From contig DAUW01000002.1 in NCBI GenBank assembly GCA_002505355.1, forward strand, positions 1 through 16,793: a stretch of DNA of 16,793 bases, in the 5' to 3' direction. The position numbers were made by a program, and so were the translations under genes. This stretch comes from Euryarchaeota archaeon UBA229. GTDB taxonomy: Archaea > Thermoplasmatota > Poseidoniia > Poseidoniales > Poseidoniaceae. Every line of letters begins with the position of its first letter. Positions within the stretch are counted from its first letter, which is position 1. The notes below the pieces were generated by a model. That model did no database searches, was not told the DNA's origin, and was given only the letters and a program-made list of their open reading frames with translations. Below, in pieces: positions 7,287 through 14,906 of the stretch.

Positions 7287-8171
7287 ATGGCACGTAGAAT
7301 TGAGGTAAAGTCTCCTTCGAGGATTGATTTAGCCGGTGGCTGGACAGATGTTCCAACCTATTGTAGCAGTAAGACCGGTGAAGTAGTCAACATTGCCATA
7401 AATCGATATGTTAGGTCTGAGATGATTATTGATGATGAACGTAAGATTTCACTTTCCTATTCAACAGATATGCCAACAGGTTCGGGTCTAGGTACCAGCG
7501 GAGCGATGAATGTGGGGTTGGTTGCAACAATTTCCAACAACCAACAACCGATCCTAAAAACCGCTGAAATTGCTTACCAATTCGAAGCCCTGCTGGGTAA
7601 TACAGGCGGTCGTCAAGACCAGTGGGCTAGTGCCTTAGGGGGCATAAATCACTTGACATTTAGTGGTGACAATGTAGCGGTCCAACCGTTGACTATATCA
7701 ACAGAATTTTCCACATGGCTTGAGCAGCATCTGCTGTTATTCAATAGCCACATAACACACGTCTCGGGTGATTTACATGCTAATGTTTGGGAGCGTTTTT
7801 CGGAGGGCGATAGCGACATAATTCACGCTCTCGATACCATTCGTGAGGCGGGGCTGTTAATGGCAAAGGGAATTGCTACAGAGTCAAAGGATGATGTTAT
7901 CAAGGCCATGAACCTGAATTCTGCAGGGGTCGACATCCTCGGTTTGGAATTACACCAGCCTTTCCGAGAACAGTTGGACATTCTTACTGGCTCGGGTAAG
8001 GTTAGGGCTTGGAAGGCGATGGGTGCAGGTGGCGGTGGAGTTGTCGGGATGATTATATCACAGTCAACATTACGTAACGAATTAATTCAAGATTTAACCA
8101 ATTATGGTTGGTCACACATTGCTTGGCAGATTGATTACGGTGGCGTAGTAAGAACAGAAATCAATCTCTAA
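7287..8171 (+). CDS. GHMP-family sugar kinase (D-glycero-D-manno-heptose 7-phosphate kinase / fucokinase type)
   Basis: This 294-aa GHMP kinase begins with SPSRIDLAGGWTDVPTY (residues 9-25), the form of motif 1 found in heptose-7-phosphate kinases (HddA) and in the kinase domain of L-fucokinase. The ATP loop is GSGLGTSGAMNVG at 65-77, followed by GGRQDQWAS at 107-115, also typical of that subfamily, and the C-terminal GAGGGGVVG loop. It should phosphorylate a sugar or sugar phosphate; the exact substrate cannot be read from sequence. No nucleotidyltransferase, isomerase or epimerase of a GDP-heptose or GDP-fucose pathway lies nearby, so it is a lone pathway gene here. It is divergent from leuS with 89 nt between the starts. 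Its stop overlaps the opposing regulator gene by 11 bases. Mevalonate kinase is less likely given the QDQ motif. Confidence 0.83.
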   Translation: MARRIEVKSPSRIDLAGGWTDVPTYCSSKTGEVVNIAINRYVRSEMIIDDERKISLSYSTDMPTGSGLGTSGAMNVGLVATISNNQQPILKTAEIAYQFEALLGNTGGRQDQWASALGGINHLTFSGDNVAVQPLTISTEFSTWLEQHLLLFNSHITHVSGDLHANVWERFSEGDSDIIHALDTIREAGLLMAKGIATESKDDVIKAMNLNSAGVDILGLELHQPFREQLDILTGSGKVRAWKAMGAGGGGVVGMIISQSTLRNELIQDLTNYGWSHIAWQIDYGGVVRTEINL

Positions 8172-10653
8172 CTTTTAGATATTCAATATCGGTCTCTAGC
8201 AAAAACAACGCCTCTTTTGTCAGTTTATATCGGTTTTTAATTCCCATTTTGCGCTTCTCCACTAAGCCGTATTTTTGCAAGGTTCTTAGATGGTGCGAAA
8301 TAAGCTGTTGACTCTTTTCTAGTTTGTACGCTAATTCAGCTTGGGTAGGAAACTCGCCTAATTGATGCTCATCGTCGAGTATTGTCAAAATCTTACCCTG
8401 CAAACTTCTTGGATCCGGTGATAGTGGTGGCACCGGTAAATCATCGGGGTTCATACCTGGATATAGTGAGTTATTCAACGGGTAATAGCGAACAAATCTG
8501 CCATCATTGATTCGCCATATTAATTCTTGATTTTCTAGTAAGCGAAGGTGATGGGTAATTTGGCCATTACTCATGCCCAGTGCCGCCATTAAAGCCCTAA
8601 AGTGGCAACCCGGGTTGGCGGTGAGGTAACCGATGAGCCTTCCTCGCTGGAATTTCCCATCAGAAGTCTCATGGGTTTTGCCAACCAACGCCAGCATCCA
8701 TAAGCCAGCAGATGTTACAGGAATGCGCAAGCTTTCTGTATTGGAAATAACAGCCAATAGGGCAATTAGTATCGAAGAACTAGCAACACCGACAACAGTC
8801 ACTTGCGTTATGCTAATTGAGTTAGTAATCTCATCATTCTTTGACACCAAGTTTTCTTGTTCTGCATGAGGATTTTCTTCAACAAAAACCTCAGTTATTG
8901 TAATAACCGGCAGCCCAAATTGTGAGCATAGATTATCCTCTAACTGAGTTTCCTGGACTGAATATTCTCCGTACCAGCCAATTTTTGGAGACCAGACTGA
9001 ATCTACGCTGTCTTGGTGCAGAATGTAGGCCGAATTTGGCGCACTAATCATCCAGCATTCACCGTTATCAACCTCAATTAAATCCCAAGTACCGGAAACT
9101 AAGTATGTTGCTTCTACAACTTCAGTAGCACTATTAGATTGCATAAGTATACTTTCAGTGTGAATAGAAGTGTATTCAAAGTTCACTTTATGGTTGACGT
9201 TGATCGATTCCAATAACACTGATTCTTGTGGCAAGTTAATTTTATGCTCAATCAGATAAACACCATCTGGCGGTGTGAAGAAATTTCCACTATTGTAATC
9301 GCAAAATTCCTCGTGGAGATTTGTCATCTCATTAGATTCAAAAACGACATCGATAATTACTGTGCAATCGGCAAATACCCTAATATTCTGGTCAGCACTA
9401 ACTCTTACTGTAGTATACAATGAATTGTCAATCATGTTATTCTCTACAGCAATTTCGATATTGTTTCTGTTACACTCTACAGAATCATTGGGAATACTTT
9501 GGAAAAAGTCGACCGTGGAGAATTGCTCACTTTCCAATATGACGGTGTATCTACCAAAGTCAGTCAAGCAATTATCTTGGTTAAGTAAATCCCATTGGTA
9601 GACTGCAACTTGATCATCGTCGCCGACAGTTTGGGTTGTTTCGGCGTAAGTATCACAGAAATCAATAACCTCATTCTTGACAATCTCACCATAATCATCT
9701 ACGATAAACAGATTCATGTCACAATCAGTTATTTCTGCGGTATCAAAATTACCGGGTTGGGCAAGAATCGATACATATGGATTTGCTACTTCATTAACCA
9801 GTTCATAATCAATTAATTCAATGTCTGGTTTTGTTGTCTGTGGGTCGGCACTAGGATCTAATTCTGGTGATTGTTGTAATTTGAGTTGATGCTTTTGGCT
9901 GTCTCCGAGGAATGAAAACTCAATGGCATTTGTTCCGTCAAACCAAGCAGAATCTAATACATAATACCCTGAATAAAAGTTCTCATACGGGTGCAAAATT
10001 CTTGTATTTTCTAGGCAACCATCAAAGATGTGCCTTTGTAAGTCATTTTCTAATATAATGGTACAATCATGACCATTCAAATCAATCTTTTCAGAGGTAG
10101 GATTGTGAATAAAAGTTTGCAAAAGATAAGCAGAGGAGTATTCGCTAGAAATATCCACTAGATTGTATCGTAACGCAATTTCGTTCGGCAAAGTGGTATT
10201 TGCATAGTACTCGAATGTTGTCGTATCGGTAATCTCTAATGTACTGTGAGTAATCACTACTTGGTATTGTCCCGAGGCGATGTCAAGCCCCGTATTATCG
10301 ACAAAATCCCAGTCATGAGGCATTAACCGAATATATTCTTCCTGCGTTATCTCGATTGATTGCAGTTGATTTCGACATTTTGCTGCCGATGAGAAAATGT
10401 GTACCTCATCTGCGTCATATATGTCGAACACGTAATCGCAAGAAGGGTTGTTGTCGATTTGCTGTGTCGATGAGGGATTATACAAACTCGGTAGTAGATT
10501 TAGGGTATCACCTGCAAGGTAGTAATCGTTTAATTGATTTGTATGTATCTCGATATCAACCGAGTCAGTTGATTCTGCATTTGAGTGAGGGATGGCTGAA
10601 AAAATAACCAACCCGGCGAGGAGGGCAATAACTAATCTTCCTCGCCCCGCCAT
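8161..10653 (-). CDS. Membrane-anchored regulator: extracytoplasmic beta-rich sensor plus two cytoplasmic winged helices
   Basis: The 830-aa protein opens with a signal peptide (hydrophobic residues 8-20, likely cut after SNA at 24-26). A long Asp/Asn/Thr-rich ectodomain to about 600 looks like four beta-sandwich repeats. The best is residues 32-150, with Cys72 and Cys93, a WDF segment, then SGQYQVVI, recalling BsuPI-like domains; later repeats keep spaced Cys pairs. A membrane helix spans about 618-637 and a shorter hydrophobic stretch 644-658. Then come two winged helices: residues 666-730 (NPGCHFRALMAALGMSNGQITHHL) and 750-830 (TQAELAYKLEKSQQLISHHL). The first resembles ArsR-like domains of Thermoplasmata membrane regulators. 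It would sense something outside and bind DNA from the membrane, without a kinase. Ligand and targets are unknown. It probably lacks a Shine-Dalgarno. If the second hydrophobic stretch crosses the membrane, topology would change. Confidence 0.8.
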   Translation of the reverse strand: MAGRGRLVIALLAGLVIFSAIPHSNAESTDSVDIEIHTNQLNDYYLAGDTLNLLPSLYNPSSTQQIDNNPSCDYVFDIYDADEVHIFSSAAKCRNQLQSIEITQEEYIRLMPHDWDFVDNTGLDIASGQYQVVITHSTLEITDTTTFEYYANTTLPNEIALRYNLVDISSEYSSAYLLQTFIHNPTSEKIDLNGHDCTIILENDLQRHIFDGCLENTRILHPYENFYSGYYVLDSAWFDGTNAIEFSFLGDSQKHQLKLQQSPELDPSADPQTTKPDIELIDYELVNEVANPYVSILAQPGNFDTAEITDCDMNLFIVDDYGEIVKNEVIDFCDTYAETTQTVGDDDQVAVYQWDLLNQDNCLTDFGRYTVILESEQFSTVDFFQSIPNDSVECNRNNIEIAVENNMIDNSLYTTVRVSADQNIRVFADCTVIIDVVFESNEMTNLHEEFCDYNSGNFFTPPDGVYLIEHKINLPQESVLLESINVNHKVNFEYTSIHTESILMQSNSATEVVEATYLVSGTWDLIEVDNGECWMISAPNSAYILHQDSVDSVWSPKIGWYGEYSVQETQLEDNLCSQFGLPVITITEVFVEENPHAEQENLVSKNDEITNSISITQVTVVGVASSSILIALLAVISNTESLRIPVTSAGLWMLALVGKTHETSDGKFQRGRLIGYLTANPGCHFRALMAALGMSNGQITHHLRLLENQELIWRINDGRFVRYYPLNNSLYPGMNPDDLPVPPLSPDPRSLQGKILTILDDEHQLGEFPTQAELAYKLEKSQQLISHHLRTLQKYGLVEKRKMGIKNRYKLTKEALFLLETDIEYLKVRD

Positions 10654-10716
10654 GGTACACAGTATGACTCATCATTTGAAAGGGCAGCGGTCGATAGGTC
10701 ATTAGAGGCGGGTATA

Positions 10717-11475
10717 GTGTCAAATCCGAGTTTAGTTCTTGAGACAGACAAACTTTTGCTGTTTCAGCAGGAGTTAGGTGAGTGGGACAACCTAAACCAT
10801 CTCATAATCTGTAAATCATCTAGTCAAGCCTGTATAATCGACCCGTTTGATGGCCAATATTGGTATGATTTCTGTCAGAAACAAGGAGTAACATTGACTG
10901 ATATTTGGCTCACCCACACACACTGGGACCACATCAAGGGCGTCAGCGAACTATTCAGTATTCTAGGCAATAGCCTCAATTTAAGATGTCATAATTTAGA
11001 ACAGGAACGCGGCTATCAATCTAACCATGCAACATGGTGGGACCATGACGAATTCTCCGTCACGAAGGAAACATTTGGAGCACTCGAATTTTCAATATAT
11101 TGTACTCCCGGGCACACTCCCGGGCACGTTACAGTTATTGGAAACGGACTCGTAATCACCGGAGATTGCTTATTTTTGGGCAGCTGCGGGAGAACCGATC
11201 TGTTTGGCGGTGATCCAGAACAACAGAGAAAATCTGTTATTTACCTCAAGGAAATCCTGCAGTCGTTGACCGGTAATTATGTTGTTCTGCCTGGTCATCG
11301 ATACGAACTAAGCGATGGATCAAAACCAACATACTCACAGCTAGGGGATTTTCTTCAGGTAAATCAAGCGATTAACACAGCACACGACAAATCATTGTGG
11401 GATCAGCTACCATTTTTGGCATTTGACGACAATATGGCTGAGCAAGCAAGACGTCAGCGTGCCAAGCAATCATAA
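10717..11475 (+). CDS. Metallo-beta-lactamase-fold hydrolase (glyoxalase II / persulfide dioxygenase type)
   Basis: The 252-aa protein has the full metal-binding set of the MBL fold: THTHWDH at residues 66-72, His133 and His137 in CTPGHTPGH, Asp150 in ITGD, and His194 in LPGH. The segment GSCGRTDLFGGDPEQQ after Asp150 resembles ETHE1-like persulfide dioxygenases and glyoxalase II relatives, which act on thiol adducts such as glutathione persulfide or acyl-glutathione. The substrate in this organism is unknown. The start is a GTG, supported by GAGG 8 nt upstream. Its start lies 63 nt from that of the divergent membrane regulator, so that regulator could control it. Its stop overlaps the surface-protein gene by 6 bases. 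Fold assignment is secure; the precise activity is not. Confidence 0.88.
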   Translation: MSNPSLVLETDKLLLFQQELGEWDNLNHLIICKSSSQACIIDPFDGQYWYDFCQKQGVTLTDIWLTHTHWDHIKGVSELFSILGNSLNLRCHNLEQERGYQSNHATWWDHDEFSVTKETFGALEFSIYCTPGHTPGHVTVIGNGLVITGDCLFLGSCGRTDLFGGDPEQQRKSVIYLKEILQSLTGNYVVLPGHRYELSDGSKPTYSQLGDFLQVNQAINTAHDKSLWDQLPFLAFDDNMAEQARRQRAKQS

Positions 11476-14400
11476 AATATCATCTAAATCAAACATAGTC
11501 GGAATCGCTGCATCTTTTTCCTGTTGTTGTTTAATCTCAAACTGTTTCCATTGTGGTAATTCAGCAGGATTTTCGCCAATCCAACCCAGTTCTCTAGCTT
11601 CGTCCAACTGTCCGTTTGCGACGTAGTAGTCTATCCACGCAGTACGTCTTTCATCTTCCTCAGAAAAGGCGGAGTTGATCATTGCTTCGTCTAATTTTTC
11701 TTGTCTGGCCCTATTTTTGGCTATTGTCTTGGAAAACTGAGCGACAATAATTACTGACAATAAAACAACTATTGCGATTCCCAAGTAAATCAATGTGGGT
11801 TCGCCGCTTTCTGCCGTCGAGTCAATCTCACTACCATCAACTTGTTGTGGTTCGGTTATTTGGCAAACCACTGAACCGATTCGACCTTCGTAGATTTCTG
11901 GGTCGTACGGGCATGGGTCGGAAGTATCACTCATGCCATCGTTATCGGAGTCCAAGCAACCGAATAAGTCTCTATATGATGTTCCCGGTTCTCTCTGGCA
12001 ATCATCAGGTTGGTATGCACCGCTAGTGAAATTATCACCATAACCATCGCCATCTAGGTCGCTCCACTGGGTTACTTCAAGGGGGAAATCATCGCTAATA
12101 TTGTCACCATAACCATCGCCATCTTGATCACTCCATTCATCGGGCATTAGCGCAAATGCATCACCTCTCTGAACTCTGATCTCGATTATTCTTTCCGGGT
12201 TGTCAATATCTTCTTGGTATGAAATAGTCCATAGGTAATTGTCACCATATCCGTCACCATCGGTGTCTTTCCATTGTTCTCCATCTTCCGGGAACTCATC
12301 ATCAACGTCCGCCCAGCCATCATTATCGGTGTCCAAACATCCATAGCGATTGTTTTCATTTGAGGTGCCAAAGGTTGCTGGACAATCATCTCCCCCTGGT
12401 TTGTTTACTTCGTCACCGTAACCATCGCCATCACTATCTGCCCATTGGAGTGGATTTTGTGGGAATGCATCCTCGGGGTCAACGAAGCCGTCTCCATCGG
12501 TATCTGGACAGCCTCTGGATATTGGATTGGCTGAATTGCCTGCTTGAGTTGGACAGATGTCGCCGTTCACAGCTCCAGTACCGTTATTGTCACCGTAGCC
12601 ATCGCCATCAAAATCTGACCATTGAGTCGAATCGAATTTAAATGCATCACCATTGTTACCAGCAGCGTTGTCTCCATAACCATCACCATCGGTATCTTTG
12701 CACTGAGTAGGGTCGTCCGGGAAAACGTCAGGGTTGAGGCCTGACTGGTTGTCACCACCACAATCTAGGGAATCACCGTCTCGGTTTTCCCATTGCGAAG
12801 AATCATTGGGGAATGGGTCCCCTTGGTCTGAGTAACCATCCCCGTCAGTGTCTAAGCAACCTACTCGATCTATTGTTGATGAACCAGCTTCGTTAGGGCA
12901 TTCATCGGGTAGGTTACCGTCTTGATTATCGCCGAAACCGTCTCCGTCCCTGTCGCACCATTGTGTGGGGTCAAGCGGCAAACCGTCAGCTTGGCAGTAA
13001 CCGGTTGAAGAGACGGCACCCCAATTAGCAGTTGGGTCAGAATATGAATCACCATCAGTATCAGGGCATCCGTACCTGTCGGCTGTGGAGTTGCCGTAAA
13101 CGTATGGACAGGCGTCGGCATCATCACCAACTTGGTTATCACCCCACCAATCTCCATCCGAATCCAGCCATTGGTAGTGGTTCAATGGGAATTGATCAAC
13201 TTCAGTTGCTCCAGCGATTAAACTGCCCGGCCAAGTCGCTCCCCGGTATTCTTCCCATGATTGGTTGGCATAATTATCCCCCCAGCCATCGCTATCAGAA
13301 TCATTCCATTGCGTTGGATTACTCGGAAAAGCGTCGCCTCGTTGATTGACATGATAGAAACTGTTGACTACCTCAAAGTAATATTCGTCACCGTAACCAT
13401 CGCCATCACTATCGGCCCATTGTTCGGGGTCGTTTGGTGCCCAATCACCATCGTCTGACCAACCGTCACCATCGCTGTCAGGACAGCCATAACGATCAAC
13501 AGTTGACGTCCCAAATAAATCTACACAGGCATCTGGTGTGGTTGCTGGGTCTGGATTATCGCCAAACCCGTCACCGTCAGTGTCATTCCACTGACTACCA
13601 TCAGTCGGAAACGCATCAACTACTCCATCGCCTTGATCAGTTGTATTGTAGCCATCATTATCCTCATCAACATCGGCAACCCAGAAATAGACCCCTTCAT
13701 CATTTCTCGTGTGTGAGGTTACAATTTTGCTGCCATCAGGATGCCATGAAACGCCATCGATTTGGCCACACTGGTTGTTATTTTGTGCACAATTATTCGG
13801 TCTGGGTCCCGAAAAAGCATCAACTAATTGCCCAGTATTTGTTTCATAGATTTTCGCTGTTGCACCATCGGCTAAGTACCAAAACAAACCAATGACAAAT
13901 TTAGACCCGTCTGGTGAAAAATCTGCCGACGAGCATGAGGTGGTAGTTGGCACTTCCCATATTATTGGCCAAGAACTTCCATCATACTGGTGCACTTGTA
14001 CTCTAGCGCCGTTTGATTCATAGGCTCCACACATGACAATATAGTTTCCATCGGGTGACCAGGCTATAGCATTGACAGAATCTGGTGGGGTAGAGATTGC
14101 TTCGACAGTATTACCAGTGCTTATCTCAGAAATATACCAATCTCCCTCACTCCCAACTGCGAGGAAATTCCCGTCAGGTGAGAATGCAGTATCATAGAAC
14201 CTGTCCTCCCCCCCGGGATTTATCCCTGAACTGAAAAAGTTGCCAGTAGATACCTCTATCAAAGCAACAATTCCGTTAGTCCCGGAATTTGTGTTATCTC
14301 GAGCAATTGATACTGCTAATAGATCACTCCCTGGTGAAAATTCAAGGTCATATACTCGTTCATTACTACCGACGTTCACCGATATTGCACCGTACAAACT

Positions 14401-14874
14401 CGACATCGAATTTGCATCAAATATGTGCACTGTATCATCATCTACCCCAGCCGCCACGTAGTTACTATCCGGTGAGTATGCAACTGCGTGAACATCGGAA
14501 CCCATGTCAGCAGATCGCAAGTTTACGAAGGTTGAGGAATTCCAAGTACGAATAAAATTGTCATCTGAGCCAGTTACCAGTGAATATCCATCTCCGGAAT
14601 ATTCGACATCATTATAATTCTGATTCGAACTTAGTATTTGTTCGGTTTCAAAATTTGGGTTGGGTGTTGTCCAGGGGTCATTGATATCAGAGGTCCCATC
14701 GTTATCATAATCGGGACATCCTGTTCTGTCGACGGTTGACGTACCAGAAGACCAAATACAGTCATCGGTTGAATCGCTTACACCATCCCCGTCTGAGTCC
14801 GCTGATACAGTCATTGGAATTATGCTCAAAACCAACAAGGCAATGATTGTTAGAACCCCGCCTTTAGAACCCAT
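11470..14874 (-). CDS. Surface-anchored WD40 propeller / thrombospondin type 3 repeat protein
   Basis: The 1134-aa product has a signal peptide (residues 1-25, cut after VSA) and one TSP3-like module at 26-65 (DSDGDGVSD...GTSTVDRTGCPDYDNDG). A seven-bladed WD40-like propeller follows at about 70-395; seven blade signatures of the type AFSPDGNFLAVG can be counted. A long array of Ca2+-binding TSP3-like repeats covers about 400-1000, with twelve units of the form QWxDxDGDGxGDN and six more GTSxxDRxGCxDxDxDG linkers. A membrane helix lies at 1027-1046, then a charged 88-residue cytoplasmic tail with DERRTAWIDYYVANG. It is probably an extended, calcium-stiffened stalk carrying a propeller away from the cell, for adhesion or substrate capture; this role is inferred. 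The ATG has no Shine-Dalgarno but has a TATA-like CTTTATTG about 27 nt upstream, which fits a leaderless transcript. It is divergent from the STAND regulator gene. Confidence 0.88.
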   Translation of the reverse strand: MGSKGGVLTIIALLVLSIIPMTVSADSDGDGVSDSTDDCIWSSGTSTVDRTGCPDYDNDGTSDINDPWTTPNPNFETEQILSSNQNYNDVEYSGDGYSLVTGSDDNFIRTWNSSTFVNLRSADMGSDVHAVAYSPDSNYVAAGVDDDTVHIFDANSMSSLYGAISVNVGSNERVYDLEFSPGSDLLAVSIARDNTNSGTNGIVALIEVSTGNFFSSGINPGGEDRFYDTAFSPDGNFLAVGSEGDWYISEISTGNTVEAISTPPDSVNAIAWSPDGNYIVMCGAYESNGARVQVHQYDGSSWPIIWEVPTTTSCSSADFSPDGSKFVIGLFWYLADGATAKIYETNTGQLVDAFSGPRPNNCAQNNNQCGQIDGVSWHPDGSKIVTSHTRNDEGVYFWVADVDEDNDGYNTTDQGDGVVDAFPTDGSQWNDTDGDGFGDNPDPATTPDACVDLFGTSTVDRYGCPDSDGDGWSDDGDWAPNDPEQWADSDGDGYGDEYYFEVVNSFYHVNQRGDAFPSNPTQWNDSDSDGWGDNYANQSWEEYRGATWPGSLIAGATEVDQFPLNHYQWLDSDGDWWGDNQVGDDADACPYVYGNSTADRYGCPDTDGDSYSDPTANWGAVSSTGYCQADGLPLDPTQWCDRDGDGFGDNQDGNLPDECPNEAGSSTIDRVGCLDTDGDGYSDQGDPFPNDSSQWENRDGDSLDCGGDNQSGLNPDVFPDDPTQCKDTDGDGYGDNAAGNNGDAFKFDSTQWSDFDGDGYGDNNGTGAVNGDICPTQAGNSANPISRGCPDTDGDGFVDPEDAFPQNPLQWADSDGDGYGDEVNKPGGDDCPATFGTSNENNRYGCLDTDNDGWADVDDEFPEDGEQWKDTDGDGYGDNYLWTISYQEDIDNPERIIEIRVQRGDAFALMPDEWSDQDGDGYGDNISDDFPLEVTQWSDLDGDGYGDNFTSGAYQPDDCQREPGTSYRDLFGCLDSDNDGMSDTSDPCPYDPEIYEGRIGSVVCQITEPQQVDGSEIDSTAESGEPTLIYLGIAIVVLLSVIIVAQFSKTIAKNRARQEKLDEAMINSAFSEEDERRTAWIDYYVANGQLDEARELGWIGENPAELPQWKQFEIKQQQEKDAAIPTMFDLDDIL
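11880..13690 (-). repeat. TSP3 repeat array at protein and DNA level
   Basis: This part of the surface-protein gene encodes twelve DxDGDGxGDN-type calcium loops plus interleaved GCxDxDxDG units. Short DNA words such as ACCATCGCCATC recur many times, but spacer lengths and sequences vary, so the array is diverged rather than freshly duplicated. Some loops have lost ligands: DSDSDG, DSDGDWWG and NRDGDSLDCGG. Two neighbouring units carry unusual Cys residues (LDCGGDN, then TQCKD where other units have QW), possibly forming an extra disulfide. Confidence 0.85.
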
Positions 14875-14892
14875 GGTCTTCGGATTGATGGC

Positions 14893-14901
14893 TCAATAAA
14901 G
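14893..14901 (-). promoter_or_regulatory. TATA-like element upstream of the surface-protein gene
   Basis: The minus strand reads CTTTATTG here, about 27 nt before the ATG at 14874. That is the spacing expected between an archaeal TATA box and the start of a leaderless mRNA beginning at the ATG. The gene has no Shine-Dalgarno, which agrees. A single AT-rich match in a short divergent gap is weak evidence. Confidence 0.35.
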
Positions 14902-14906
14902 GTATT

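Noticed and set aside
11104..11127. Perfect 12-bp tandem duplication containing two CCCGGG sites inside the MBL-fold gene
   Set aside because: It encodes the TPGHTPGH motif that is conserved across the family, so the repeat is explained by protein constraint rather than recent duplication.
13032..13895. Long plus-strand open frames rich in His, Arg and Pro opposite the TSP3 and propeller region
   Set aside because: They are antisense shadows of the repetitive minus-strand gene; their composition mirrors the GAT/GGT-rich codons and they have no start signals.
14208..14217. Run of seven C followed by GGG in the propeller region, a possible slippage or frameshift site
   Set aside because: The surface-protein frame is continuous across it and homologous blade signatures continue on both sides, so nothing suggests phase variation.
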